This document shows, piece after piece, positions 33,854 to 46,705 of a stretch of DNA of 64,000 bases (the first letter of the stretch is position 1; each line of letters opens with the position of its first letter). The stretch lies in NCBI GenBank assembly GCA_000727475.1, contig KL647293.1:4403783-4467782 (forward strand), read 5' to 3'. Position numbers and translations under genes: made by a program. The notes under the pieces were generated by a model. It saw nothing but the letters and a program-made list of their open reading frames with translations, was not told the DNA's origin and searched no databases. Origin of the DNA: Sarcocystis neurona (lineage: Eukaryota > Apicomplexa > Conoidasida > Eucoccidiorida > Sarcocystidae).

Positions 33854-36083
33854 CTGGGTACGCACACGATGGAGAGACACGTGAAGACACGAGTGCGTAC
33901 ACGCGAGGATGTGTTTACACGTATTTAAGTAGGAAGTTCAAGCCTGCCCCAAATGCTCACTGTTTTATTTCTCCCGGGCCCAGCAGTATTCCTGCAACAA
34001 GCCCTGCTCGGCGGCCTTACACGGATAGTAAAAAGTGTCTCGTACCCGCGTCCCCGCTCTGCTGTCTCGAGGGTGTACGTGGGAACAGGTTTGAAAGAAG
34101 GGGTAACTATAGATGCGCGCGTACACAGAAGCTCTGCAGCCGAAACAGTGACGAAGGGGCACTTCTCATTGCCATACGTGTCTCACAATTCATCGAATCT
34201 GATAATGTTTCCCAGCTCCACTGATATACAGATAAAAAGCCTCAATTGCCACCTTCGAAGGCGATGACGACTAGTCTCCTGACCTGCTGCGACTCCTGAA
34301 TCATGGCACACGCAGTTTCTAACTTCGTAGACAATGGTCCTTATTCAGAGCCACGCACTCGATAATTGAATTAGCCTAACTCCAGCGAGGAAGCAAGAGC
34401 TCTTCTAGCTGCTACTGTTGGAGGTACTCAAGCCCTATACACGTAGATCCCTTCCGTTGCATCCATGTTGCTCGAGCATGTAGACTGTCATATATGCTGA
34501 GAAACTGCAGATTTCCACGCAAGCTCAGAGTCACGTTGCAGATTGTGTTACCATGAAACTGGTAGCTCGTATTCAAGCGCGACAAGGAAAGCGGGAGACG
34601 CAGCAGGTGCCACAGAAAGTGAGGATACGCGCTGCATCTGCCATCAGAAAGCGGCGTCAGACTGCACAAACACACGCAGCAATACCTCAGCACAGTTCAG
34701 TGTATACGGCAGACTTCTGTATTAGGCGCATCTGCATACGTGTTTATACGCGGTACGTGTGTGCATGATTGAAGTATCAACAACATTTTCAGTGTGTGTT
34801 CTAAGACTGCGTACACGGTCCTCCGTGTACCTACGTAAAACACGTAGGTGAGTGGCGGGTCCTCGAGCAAGCGCCGGAAGACGTCGAGCTGGAACGTCAC
34901 GTCACTCGACATAACATATTCGCACTGAGTTTTGCTGCTGTACAGGAAGATATATGTACACTTCCAAATTGCCGTCGTTCATTCTCCAAAGATTACGTGT
35001 AATTTGCACAGAGAATAGAATCGCACAACGTGCTTCATTTCTGCAGAACGACTTCATGGACATGCATGCAGTCTCGCACACATGCAGCAACCAATACGTA
35101 TACGTGTGTACCTCATATCTGTGTGGCTGTACACAAGCAGGTGAACCCAATAGTAGACTGCAAAGCTTACGAGATTTTTCCGAAACAGCTCTCGTCAGAG
35201 GCAGTTAATGTGTACATTGATTGCGCCACCCGTTTGAGCAGCTCTCCCGCCTTCGTTGGACACGACAGACGCGGGTGCGATCAAACGTTTCTCGGTTTTA
35301 AGGAAGACAGAAGAACGCGGAAGTTCTGCCGTTCATGGACGGCACAGCTACCAAACAAACTGCGTGAGAAGCAGTGTAGCAGCCATGCAGTTTCTTCACT
35401 GTCTCTTGCCAAAGATGGCTTCCCCCCAGAGACTACTGTGTTCGCTGTAGATATACGTGTGGAACAAGTGTGTACAGGCGGTCTGTGCATGTGTTAATAC
35501 CACAGATGCCGCTACGAAGAGGGGAATACTGGAGAAGCCAGATGCAAATTCTTCGTTAGTGCGGTGTAGATATGCGGCGAAATGCTGTTCGGTGGCGGAC
35601 GACATACTGTTCCGTACCTACAATGAAGAACGCTTCATTGTATGTTGCCTGTTGCAACTTGCCTTGTGCATGTGCATAGGTGCAAGTACACTTATGTGTA
35701 GAGCTTCGCAAAACAAAGGTTTGACCACCAGGGACAAGGTCGGACGTGGCAACGTGAAATAGCGGGGCACGCAGATGAAATAAGCTGGAGGGGCCTTTCT
35801 GCAAAAACGCATTTATTGAAACGGTGGATCACACCGACGTACACACAGGTAGACGACATAGCAACACACATGCGTATACGCGCGTGCAACAACGGACCTA
35901 AACACACAGATCCATGAAGTACGAGATCATTCGATAGTCATCGTACAATAAAATAACCAGCCAGGAAGCATCAGTCAGGAAGACTCATGGTTGATTTTTA
36001 TTGTGTATACGATGGAGCGTAGGAGGAAGGAGACATAGATTACATTTGCTGCTACCCTACCGCCACATACCGCATACCAGCGC
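33854..36083. other. Candidate exons only, no assembled gene
   Basis: On -, a frame open from 34977 to about 34700 reads like protein (YSSKTQCEYVMSSDVTFQL, RRLLEDPPLTYVF) and includes an ATG at 34912. On +, a 155-codon frame without ATG (35030-35497) is Cys-rich. On -, 35605-35501 (MSSATEQHFAAYLHRTNEEF) starts with ATG. I could not connect these through matching splice phases. Confidence 0.35.
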
Positions 36084-38046
36084 CTACAGCAGGAGTCTGT
36101 TTGCTTCTCTCGTTTCAAAAATATCCCGCAAGGGGTACTGTACAGGTGGTGCGAGTTTGAGGATAGACTTAATATAACTCCCGTGACGCCAAAGATGTAC
36201 TAAACGTGTTTCCTTTGGCAGTACAGCACCCCTATATATATTCCACTTTTTATGGCGCCGTACGCACGTTGACGCATATACACATGTCTGCGTGTATATA
36301 CATGTGTGTATGCGTGTCTGTCTGTCTTTTACCTCTTCGTCCATCAACCTGGACAGCATATCAAGATACACACGTGTAGGCTGGGAAAGAGTCCTGCGCC
36401 CAACAGGCACATGCGTGAGCACGTCTGCACTCGTGCGATGGTGGGAGCCGGTGTGTCCAGCCTATTGACTATCTGACTCGCTTTCTAACACATGCGAATC
36501 TTCGTCTTCTTTCCTCAGAGTGCTGCGTCGGGGTTTTAGAAAAAGGCTATTAGGGGAAGAGTTTAACAGCGGGAAAACTTCCTGTGAAAAGAGCACATCA
36601 ACACAAGGTGGCCGAGAACCCTGGTTGAGGTAGACCCAAAAAGAGAGTGCCAGTGTAACGGAGGTGACGGTGTGGGAGCTTCCCTGTCCCTCCATTAGGT
36701 CAATTGTAGGGTCTGGTAGGAACTTCATATACGTGTGGTCCAATTGCGTAGCCTCCTACGTACTCATGTGTACACATACATGCATTTATATATATATATA
36801 TATATGTATATGTATATATATACATATGTAGGTGTGTGTGTCAGGGTCTGTATGCCTGTGCCTGTGTCTGTGTGTAGGTGAGCTAGTATACAAAAGAATT
36901 CTCCCCAAGTGTATGCGGGTGTCAGGTCTCATCGTAGTTCCTGCACAGTCGGACCTTGAAAACTCGATGGCTCAGCCAAGTGTGTGTATATCTGCGATGG
37001 ATCAGCTGCGCGTGAGCTCAACCTCGGCGTATAAGTTGACACACAGCTGATCAGTGCTTCAGACATATAAAGAGGATTATGCAGATATTTTTTTTGAATC
37101 TAGACACAAAGAGGGGAGATGGGATTCTCTTTTCGCCAGTGGTGTACTGTCTTGCCGATGTGCACCGTCATCAGGGGGGCGTGTAGGCGATCTTCGCCCT
37201 GTTCTATAATCGATAAATTTCGTCAGCCCATTCGGCGGCGTACACACACATTTCTTCTGTATCTGCCTGTTGGTACGCGTGTTTAACTGTGTACATATAT
37301 TGTCCACGTGACGGTTAGGTGCGTCTTCCACGAAACACAGTGAGTAGTTGGTAGTAAATTTCTGTCCTCTTTGGCTTTCGGAGTGTTCTTCCTTCCCTAA
37401 GTGTGTTTGCGCGTGAGTATGGAGAAAGACGCTCTTGATTCTAGCCCATGATCTGGGCTTTTTCACTGCGTGCACCGTACCTGCTGTAGCTTTCCGTCCA
37501 TGAAGATATCAAAGCCATGTGATAATTTGTCTTCAAGCAGTGGTATGTGCTCCTTAATCCAGAACAAAATCCGCTTCTGCAGTTCCTCAAGACCCACACA
37601 ATCTCTCAGTTCACTTGTACGCACAACGACCACAGGCCCGATAATCACGTCTTCTTTCAAAACAGAAGGTACGTTTATTTCTGTCTCCACCTCCTCCTCG
37701 TGAGAGCCTTTAAGTTGTTGCTCCGAGGTGTACATCTTAGGGTCTGATACCGTTGAGCCTTCTTCACCAGCTGGTGCTGTCTCGACGTCTACAAGTTGCA
37801 GGCTGCTACGCTTTTCAACAGCAGAAGACCGAGGGCCCTGCCCATTCCGAATGCTGTTCTGCTGCCTGAACGACTGTTGTTGCGTCCTCGGGTTTTCATA
37901 TTGCTCGTCTGCGTCCCCGTTAACGATTTTCCGTACGCCTGCCGAGGCCAGGACATACCAGGTCGACGACAATACATGCGTACACCATCCGGTAGATATC
38001 TGGATCTATTGGTCGGCAGTTGTCTCACTCTGTACACTTCGAGCTG
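36084..38046 (-). CDS. Multi-exon gene of unknown function
   Basis: The best part is 38046-37959 (LEVYRVRQLPTNRSRYLPD...), a 20-nt GT-AG segment 37958-37939, and exon 37938-37481 ending at a GTACGG donor. The last encodes a hydrophilic middle and then EDVIIGPVVVVRTSELRD and LQKRILFWIKEHIPLLEDKL. Frame and phase (1, then 0) are kept. Likely further exons are 36741-36462 (MKFLPDPTIDLMEGQ, ALSFWVYLNQGSRPPC), 36379-36334 (acceptor CTCTTTCCCAG, donor GTAAAA) and a last one ending at 36084. Their junctions are unresolved. Open frames at 38625-38413 (MESLSTRREACNISVEG) and 38566-38183 may be 5' exons. No domain recognised. Confidence 0.5.
36781..36830. repeat. TA microsatellite
   Basis: About 20 TA units broken by TG/CA substitutions. 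Confidence 0.8.
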
Positions 38047-39252
38047 CTTGTTAAGTCACTGAGGAGGACAAGCATGCTACCGGCTCTCCAGTGTGCCCGC
38101 ATTCTGCCGCGTCTCTGCTCCTCCTATCGTGACTTGGGTGTCAGGGACGAAAGGCTGTTGCTCTGGTTCCTAGTGACATAAATCAATGACTGCAGTGAAT
38201 CCGCTGAAACAGCTGCCACTGCTGCAGGGCTTGCTGCGTTCGATTAGTCCTGCTATGAATCGTGGACCGGTAGAAAGGCCCAGCAGCAGCTCTGTTGCGA
38301 GCAGCTCTCCATCTGTTCAACCTGTGTTGTGCACGCTGACCTGCGGATTGTGCTTCACGTAACACATCCTGGAAGGTTTCTGACTGCGGAACCGCGGTGT
38401 GTGCGCCCTCGCCTACACTTCCGCGCTCACTTCTATCCACGTCTTCTTCCTGGTCTTCTCCTCTGCGGGACTCAACTCTTGTGGCTGCTGGTTGACGCTG
38501 GCTGGCGGCAAAATCTGCGGAAGGCGCATAGTACGGCACAACCGTAGTAGTGCAGCAAATCGACACGGACCACTACCTTCAACACTGATATTGCACGCTT
38601 CACGTCTCGTTGATAACGACTCCATAGCCGACTGGTCAAGCCAGTGATCAAGAGGACGTCATGTCCAAGATGCGCTGTGTGGAATAAACACCAATACGTA
38701 GGTACGCATGCAAAATTTACGTTTCACGCGCAGCGGATGTGTTTAGGTCGTCGACTTTTTCCCCCAGGGAGTTTTCCTAAATGCACTAAATGTACAATGC
38801 GGCAGCGACTCGAGCGGAGGGCGCTTCTCACCTGCAGCAGTTAAGGTAAAATGAAGGCGCCCGCGCCTGATATCTGCAATCTTTTTTTGCTGCGCGCGCG
38901 CAGACGGATCGACCACGGTCCACAGTCCACCTCCGTGTCGCTTCTGGTCTCTATCTCTGTCCTTCTTGATGCTTCCCTTAAGCATTTGAGTGGCCAAGGT
39001 GCATCCAATCTGAGCCGACACCGGAAAGAGCAACACAAGCGCAGAGCGAGATCTGTCATTTGGTGGCTCAGGCGTACTACCAGACAATGCTCTCTCTCTA
39101 GTGCGCATCAGGCAGGGAACAGACGAAAATATCAGAAGGTCCCAGAGTTGCTCGCATCAAGCTGTGCACTGCTAAATGTTATTTCCTGTAGGTGACTTCG
39201 GTGGCGTCTACAAATAAGTTCACTATTTAGCGTTCTCTCAGGCATCCCTCCC

Positions 39253-41034
39253 TCAGTATCCTTCCGAGGGCGCGGCTGTCTTCGGGGTCTCTCTTGGCTC
39301 GTCTGTAGGGCGAAACGATAGGTGTTTCAAGTTTTGCTGCAAAGAGAACGTTGGCGAAAAGCTGCAGCGGATACCCAGGATAACTCCATAGCAACTGACC
39401 AAGCGACTTCTCAGGCTCCCAGCCGCTCGCGCAAGAATGGTCGGCACAGTTAAAGTCTCGACGGCGACGAATTCGTCCTCGACGAAGGCGCCCGCCTGCG
39501 AAGAGGGAGCGCCAACAAAAAACGGAAAACAAGTAGGCACCCAACATGCTTGCATGGCCTGGGACGACAGCAGCATGGCGAAGTATGTGAGAGCGGTGGC
39601 AATGCATTCGCATTCAGCGGTGGGAGCAAAGGAGTCGCAGCGGAGTCAGTTCCATCGTCAGCAAGAGGAACGCGCGCCCCAAAACGTCAGCGAAACCAAG
39701 TATCATTGGCAGCAAGGGCGGCTGGCGCAGCAGCAGTGAAGCTACGCTCATCAGCAAAGCAGTGTCTGGGTGTTGTTGGTGAACGGGACGTATCTGTGTT
39801 CTGAGAGGTGAAAGACGATATCTTACAGCCTGAAGTTTGTCAAGAACTTGAACCACGGCGGAATTCAAAAGGGCAATGTCGACGGCTTCCACGGCTGACA
39901 GCTTTCGAATTACCACCCGCTCTTTGTCACGCCTGCAGCAAGAACCACCATTTACATCGTCTGCCAGGATAGACCTGTTTCTCTTTTGAACAAAGTCCGT
40001 GGGCTCTGCGCAGTGCTCAGCGCAAGCTTCACGATATGTTGATTTCAACAGAGGCAAGCTCACTGAGGATCCACATATGCAGGCGCCCAGACGGACCGAG
40101 TTTAATGACGACAGCTCCGCAACAATGATCTGGCATAAAGCGCTTTGCAGCGGATCTCGCTGCACCTGAATGTACGCTTCGAAGGAGTGAATTTAAGCAC
40201 CGAACACACGTGTCTGCAGTATCCTGAGAGTAGTAGCCACCCTGCTAACAAGTGGGTCGAGCAACGTCCTGTTCAACTCGGCAATATTACGAAGTGACGT
40301 TGCATACTGTAACCAGTTGGCTCGTGATGGCCTGCAGAGAAAACCTCGAGCAAGAACACAGTCTGTGTTCGCTGCAGTAGTCCCAGAAGTGCGCATAAAC
40401 AGCTTATTTTTCGATTCGCCTCTGGCCGAATTTTGAAGCTTTCTCCTGCTCTTGTGACCTTTCGAGCAGTGACGTTACCAATTCCTACCTGTATAGAGTT
40501 AGTTGATGCGGCCGAAGCAGATGACTAGGTGCTGGTTAAACCAAATGTGGTCAAAGCTTCTAAGGGGTGTCACACGTGTGACGCCAGATGTTTCGGATCC
40601 GCACTCCTGACAGTAAATGCAAATGGCTGTCTCACCACAGCGTGGTATAAATCATATACTGCAGGATTGCCAACTTACCGTTCTTTAAAGAATCGTTCAA
40701 GATCACGGTTTTTCTCGACTCGGCGCCGCTCTAGCTTTAAAGCTTCCTCCTGTTGTTGCAGCCTTTCTTGTTGGAGTGCTAACCAGCTCTCCCTGTACAG
40801 AGCTAGTCTGTTTAGTTCACTTTCGTGAAGCACTTCCGTTTGTGCTTCCTCTAAAGTCCGCCAAGTCAAGACGTCCAGTAACGGCGCCACTTCTTTTTCA
40901 AAGCAGAAGAGCTCCTCACCCACAGCCGCTGCGCATCGCAAGGTAGAAGTCATTACGCGTAGACGTTTAGACAGGATCTGGGCGGGGACGGGGGACGGGT
41001 CCTTCGTCAACCACTCGAGCATACGCGTCTTCAT
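39253..41034 (-). CDS. Four-exon gene, 353-aa protein with coiled coil, unknown function
   Basis: Exons 41034-40679, 40331-40208, 40165-39827 and 39495-39253 total 1062 nt from ATG to stop with no frame conflict: donors GTAAGT (phase 2), GTGTTC (phase 0) and GTAAGA (phase 0); acceptors TTTTCTCTGCAG, GTACATTCAG and CTCCCTCTTCGCAG. The second intron is only 42 nt and contains an in-frame TAA, so it must be spliced out or the model is wrong there. Residues about 60-118 form a charged helix of coiled-coil type (LALQQERLQQQEEALKLE). The middle is helical with little charge (NIAELNRTLLDPLVSRV, AVEAVDIALLNSAVVQVLD). No family recognised. It could be a structural or tethering protein, which is inference only. 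Confidence 0.62.
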
Positions 41035-42604
41035 TGATATACAGTTGTACACGGTGGGCACGCATTTCTCTATAGTCCCTACACGCGCGTTGTTACTCAA
41101 GAATCACTATCCAATCACTACTCATCGAAGTCGGCGCGTTCAAGTGGTGTCACATGTAGATATTCAAGTGCTGTGATGTGTTGCTGCGTCCGTGTGGTGC
41201 TCCTGTGTAAGTTCCGACAGGAGAAAGACAACCCGTGGGTGCTTCCAGGCATACCACCGTGTATGTGACGGTGTACGTACTCATCCACGTCTTCTCTTTT
41301 GCAGATACGCATATCTATATGCGTGGACAGTGTACGCTCGTGTCGGTGCTAGTTTCAGATGCGAGAAAGAGCGGCTGGTAATCGGAAAGCTCCCAGCGGT
41401 ATGGGCCGTTGTCACTGCTTTGCAGATTTTCACCGTGATACTAGATCCTACACACGTGTCTCAATATTTAGTATAAAACAGTAGAGCACGGAAACCTTTG
41501 TGCACGCGACACCATTCATACACCTTTGTACACATATTAATGTGTATCTCTACGTACGTGCAGATCCCTGTTAAAGTATACGACGACGAACGTGTGCGCA
41601 CGCGTATAGGCACAATCTCTAGGCTTCTGCTGCTCCGTTATTGAAAATGCTCGTTTCATGAAGGACAATGAATCAGCGCGCTATACATGTGTACGTGTAA
41701 GGAAATAGACGACTCTACGTCAAGACTTTTTCTAGACGCCACGAAGTACCGAACATTCGGAAGAAAGATGCAGGTCCGTCTGTCTCATTCCATGCATGTC
41801 AGTTTGCTGTTCTTACACGCAGATCAGACATCTTTCAGCTGTTCTTGACATCGTTCCGCCCGTGTTTTGTTGCAAACGTGTGCACATAGAGGTGCAGTTC
41901 AAGACGCGTATATTTCAATTCGTTCCTATATAGTTTGTACTAAGCACCATGCTGAACTACTTCTCGCCATACATTGGAACGGTTTGCACATGGACAATTA
42001 GCCGCACTGTGAAGGTCGCCGGCGGGGTACGAAAAACTCATGTACCGCCACATCCCTGTATCGGTATCGTCTAACAGGGCGTTTATATACAAGTATGGAT
42101 GTGCAGTAATAGGAAGAGGACAATGCAGTAAGCTCAGGTCTGTGCAAACGTACTAAAAACACGGGACGTCTCTACGACAAACACTTCTCGCTAGAAATTC
42201 TCTTACTCTGTGTACTGTTGTCCACTCCACGTTTTCGTGGGAAATAAAACGCCTTTTTGGGATGGTTTTCAATTGCGTCTGTTTGCGAGAAGGCCGCCTT
42301 TTCCGGTATCGGCGGAACGGTTTCAGTCTGAAAGAGCAGGCACAAAGGCGCAGCCCGAAACGAATCTCCAGGGTACGTCCGTGGTGCGGTCTTCGCCATG
42401 CGCGCTGGGCTTCATGCAGAACTTCATGCTACATGTGTCTCCAATCTACATACAACAACCACACTCGAATGCTGGGCGTCCTAACCTGCCTACGCGTGTA
42501 GAGCGGCTGGCCACAGTCAAGCACACACCGTTTAGGTCGCTGCCCCTGCTGGAAATGCAGCACAGGTGGGGGCGTCCAACGATAGATCAAATCAAAGTCT
42601 TGTT
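41035..42604. other. Stretch without a supported gene
   Basis: 5' flank of the 39253-41034 gene and 3' flank of the 42605-43683 gene. Short frames occur on both strands (42172-42399 on -, 42210-42608 on +) and overlap antisense without motif support. No repeats. Confidence 0.4.
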
Positions 42605-43683
42605 CTAGTCTCTCTCGTGCACTTTAGCACGTACTGGGACGTTGAAGAAACAGCTTAGTCGTTTGTGCCGTCCTACCAGATAAGGCCTCAGGTCAACGGG
42701 CAGCCGCTGAGGTTTTGGCAAAGGAGGATTGAGAGGGTCTGTTTTTGAGAGGCGCTGCGGGCGGAAAAGGGAACCTCCTTTGCGGCGCTCTTTGGAGGTC
42801 TGCACATCCAGTTTTGCTCTCTCTGAACTTGCCGATGTCCGCGTGCGTGCTGAAGACGGACGCGACGCTATGGATGATGTCGACCAGCAGACGCTCGAGT
42901 CAGTTGACGTCGAGGCATCCCACGGGATAGAAGACAGAAAGTCTGATTGCTGGTCACCATCAAGGCTAAGCAAAAGATCTCTTGTTATGCAGGCGTGTCC
43001 AACGTCCGGGGGAATCCCCTTGTCTCGCGCTGCAGTAGCGCAGGTACTGTAGAGACTAGGAGCCGCCGCTGGTACGTCAGCGGAAGCACCCACTGCTGCT
43101 GCGCGAGGAATACTGTGATATTTCATGCGCTGCTGCTGTTCACCGCACCTGAGAACACGTATCGGTGAAACATGGGAAATGGACTGAACGTAGACATGGC
43201 GCTTTGAGCGCATGTGTAGGTAAAAGAACGTGTGAAAGGTCCCTGGGTGGAGGAGGGGGAATAATTGTGTCGGTTGCACAACAAGGTATGTTCGCAAGCT
43301 TTTCACGTTGCAGGGCGTCTTATATCCTTCTAACCATACTGGACTTGCGTAGCGCGCTGTAATTTTGTAAGGCAAGGCATGAGACAAGCGTGGCACTGTA
43401 GCAGACGAGGAAGAAACGTAATCAGTAGGCCCACGTCAAAACCGTGTACGCCTGTGTTGACGGCGTTTCAAGTACGGCGCGCGCAGATATTCATTCATTC
43501 ACCGCTAGGAACCGAATGATAGGTACCTTCGAGGAGCGGAGGGACGGCGGCCCCCCTGCTTCATCTTCACAGGTATATGTAGGAACAGAATGTTGAAGAC
43601 GTTTTGTATACCTGTCTTCGACTTGTGTGTAAACTTGTGAAGGACGCCCAAGTGTCACCACAGGTGAATCAGCAGCGCTGAGG
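42605..43683 (-). CDS. Last two exons of a gene of unknown function
   Basis: Exon 43683-43612 (VVTLGRPSQVYTQVED; donor GTATAC) joins exon 43148-42605 (acceptor CGTGTTCTCAG) in phase 2. The last exon gives about 180 aa that start Gln/Ala-rich, then are Ser/Thr-rich and acidic (STSTDSSVCWSTSSIA), and end basic and Pro-rich (RLSKTDPLNPPLPKPQRL), typical of a disordered tail. If the upstream exon is wrong, an ATG at 43126 would give a 173-aa frame. No domain recognised. Confidence 0.48.
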
Positions 43684-43804
43684 CTACAAGCAGCCAATGT
43701 GGGAAAAACCATGGGTACGCTAATTTGGAATGAATATCGCCAGTAATACGGAAGACGCGAAGGTAGAGAAGTTCATGGAGGAGCCCATATAGTTGGTTAC
43801 CTGT

Positions 43805-44350
43805 CGACAGATGTAGATTTTTCAGGCACGGTGGAGCTCTGTAGCTGCTGCTGCTGATCTTCGAGCTTTCTCCCAGCTGCTGCTTGGCTCCTTGAAAAAA
43901 TCCGTAGGTGCTGCATTCTGCGGCAACTAACGAGAACATCCGCAATAAACTCCTAAAATCACTTGCTGGCATACTAGCCACCTCCAAGTGGCCAGCTTCT
44001 GCTCGGTGTTCCGTGAGAGGTGAGGTAGCTTCCGGGCTCTCCAACATCACACGATCCACCGATGAACCTAACAGCTAGTTGGTAACTCGGATCATAGCAT
44101 ATCTGTTCTCAGCCTCAGGACGCGAGGCGTGAATGGCGACTGAAACAGGTTTCAAGAACTCGCGCCGAGGAAAGAGGTCATCGGTTTCCGTAGACACGCT
44201 GAAGAAATACGGCCGTTGCAACATAGTCAAGTAAAGTGTAACACACACTGCACCGTGCTGTTGATAACACAGCGGGGACGCACGTAAGTGCAGATATGAA
44301 TGAATGCACACGACTATATTTATGTCGGAACCACTGACTGCAGGGTACAC
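43805..44350 (-). CDS. Open frame interrupted by one TAG, possible exon or pseudogene piece
   Basis: One - strand frame runs from about 44240 (RPYFFSVSTETDDLFPRRE, SVAIHASRPEAENRYAM) through a single TAG at 44077-44075 and continues (VMLESPEATSPLTEHRAEA, DFRSLLRMFSLVAAEC) to a GTAACC donor after CTGTCGACAG. Both halves read like protein. The stop could be real (two genes or an exon boundary), a sequence error or a disabling mutation. Its donor phase does not match the exon at 43683. A + strand frame (44300-44647) overlaps the upper end. Confidence 0.28.
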
Positions 44351-44647
44351 AAGTCTGCACCAGTTATATGCCTGTTTGTGCAGCGAGACCTGTTGTTAGA
44401 CCGGACGCTTCACAGTGCGTATGCTCTCTTCCCTTCGCGCGTCGCCGTCCTGATGACCACTTTTGCAGCTGGAAGCTGTGCACTACCAAAACTTTCGCAT
44501 ATAGTACAACGCCTGTCCACAAGTATTCGAAACGCCAACGCCGACCTGGAAGTAGCATTGCGTTGGGCAAGAGCGCGTGGACTCAATCACTGTCGGCCAC
44601 TCGGAATACAGATGTGTATAACAGGTGAATACGCCCCTATATTGTAG
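44300..44647 (+). CDS. Candidate open frame, 115 aa
   Basis: ATG at 44300 (MNAHDYIYVGTTDC...) to TAG at 44647. The second half is helical (ALPKLSHIVQRLSTSIRNA, LEVALRWARARGLNH). No motif, signal peptide or splice support. Confidence 0.28.
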   Translation: MNAHDYIYVGTTDCRVHKSAPVICLFVQRDLLLDRTLHSAYALFPSRVAVLMTTFAAGSCALPKLSHIVQRLSTSIRNANADLEVALRWARARGLNHCRPLGIQMCITGEYAPIL

Positions 44648-46076
44648 ATCGTCTACATGCATAGTACTAGTATGCGAATGTGCATGCAAATTTCGAGGAT
44701 CCGTGCAACATATGTGGAAGTTACGATTACAAGAAGAAGGCAAAATGAGAGAACGTTATGTTGCTTCGGAATGCGATGCGCGTGTCCAGTCCCATTCACG
44801 GGGAGCCTCACAGACGTGGTGCTAGCCGTGTTCATGTGCTCACATTTGACAAACGGACTACGGTAAGCCTTCCAAGGGTTTCCCTACAGAAGAGGACAGG
44901 ACACCAATATATATATATATATATACATATGCATATATATGTATAACCCTATACTGCTTTCTGCGTCTGAGCTGCAGAAATGTACACACATATTTTTTTT
45001 CAGTTCTGCTTCTCTCGTACATCCTAAGTGTTCGGTCAAGGAGGTAAAGGACGTGCGTGTATGATTGATCCGTGTGTATACGCATCTGTGTATACGGAAA
45101 GCCAAGAACAAAAACACGTGCACAGAGTGTGTAGTGTTCCGCGCCTATGAACTACATTAGGGTACGCTTAAGGCGTCTGCACATGCACAGGTAGGAAAAC
45201 ACATTATTATTCTTTTCATTTTAAGCGGAGTTCACATTTCCAGCACGTAAATGCACTTGCAGTCTTTCCTCGAGTCTGCCACTATCCACGGGCATGCTAC
45301 AGAAAATGTCACGGCAACGCACAAGGAGGGGACAGGTTTTCGAAAAGGGAAGACCCGATTTCAGTGCTCAGCAAGTAAAACATTTAAGTAGAGTGAGCAG
45401 TTAGATGCCAGGTATCCTCCTTCGCCGGTGCCCGCACCATTCGCGCAGCAGCTTAGGAGAAAAGTAGTTGGGACGAATTTGCGGAGATGCACAACGTAAT
45501 GTATCACATCTACATACAAACGTGAGTAGATATTCGGCCACGTGAATCTCCTCCTGCTACTCGAGAGTGCGAATGATCAGCATGGTCACTTAAAAATACG
45601 GAGGCGAAGCGAAGACACTCTAAGGAAGTCCAGAGTGGCTCTGGGGGGTTGTTGTGTGCGACATTGATGAAACATGGTTGACCCTACGTATTCATACACC
45701 ATGTGCACAGATCTATTTTGGAGAGCCCGCCCACATATGCGTGACCGTATACACGTGTGTGGTATTGTTTGCACAACGGTACACATATATATATATATAT
45801 ACATACACATATGTGGCGAAGTCGAGCGTCCTGGTCGCGAAAGTGTCTATTAGGGATAAACACTCCCCATTTTACCGTGTATACGTTCACTTTCGATTCA
45901 GCCAAAATGGTACAACGTGCTGTCCGGCTTTGTCGGTGTGGTACAACGTGTACCTTAGGCAGACACGTATCAGCAGATGTGTCTACGCCTGTGAGGTCAA
46001 CTCGAGCTTACGCGGCGGCCGAAGACACCTCCGCGCTATACCGGCATGAACCACACTCTTTCTGTGCCGACAAGCT
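44351..46076. other. Stretch mostly without a supported gene
   Basis: Besides the 44300-44647 candidate, only short frames. TA microsatellites are at 44907-44942 and 45784-45801. Confidence 0.45.
44907..44942. repeat. TA microsatellite
   Basis: Nine TA units, then CATATGCATATATATG. Confidence 0.85.
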
Positions 46077-46705
46077 TCATACGCTGTAGCTGTGGTGAGG
46101 CGAGGTAGGCGAGGTGGGCGAGGTGGACGAAAGCGGGTAAAATATTATATAATAAAGGCGTCTAGCGTGACAACTTGCCCAGGGATCTTCATGTGGGGCG
46201 CCGGCCCGGGCGGAAAAAACAGCGTCCCAGGCGCGTTTTCGTTTCCTCCCTGCTATGCTGCTACGGCCGGCTGCTGCTGCTGCTGCGGCTGGTGTTGCAG
46301 CCGCAGCTGGCGGTGGCCGGCTCTCGTTCCTGCTGCCTGTTGCTGCTGACGACGTTACTCCCGCTGCTGTTCCCGCCGCTACAAATCCATTCCTTCTGGT
46401 GCTACCCCAGTCCCCCTTGTGCTGCGTATTGTTTCATGTGCTTTTCTGTTTAGCGAAGAAGCCACTGTTGATGCCGTTACGTCGGTTTTTTGTTTCGCGT
46501 TGAGAGTGATGGGTGCTGCTGGCGCCTGACGCACGACTGGAGAACTGGCCGGATCTCTCTTGCCCCAGCCACTGACCAGCATAGTAATGTTTCGCGGTTT
46601 CAATGCTGTGATCTGTTGCTCGTAGGCGACATCTTTTGGCCCATGTTGGGTGGCTTTAGCGGTGCCAGGACGGCCTTCGAAGTAGCTTCGTGGACTCTGC
46701 GACAT
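46077..46705 (-). CDS. Two-exon gene, 189-aa protein of unknown function
   Basis: Exon 1 46705-46481 (75 codons, MSQSPRSYFEGRPGTA...), intron 46480-46422 (59 nt, donor GTAACG, acceptor ATACGCAG), exon 2 46421-46077 (114 codons and a stop). Both boundaries are phase 0. Exon 2 begins HKGDWGSTRRNGFVAAG, has a poly-Ala tract from a CAG-type repeat, a basic patch (GRKRKRAWDAVF) that could be a nuclear localisation signal, and ends in a Ser-Pro-Thr repeat made by a 9-bp tandem repeat (about 46101-46132). No domain recognised. Unspliced, exon 1 would stop after 108 codons. Confidence 0.55.
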
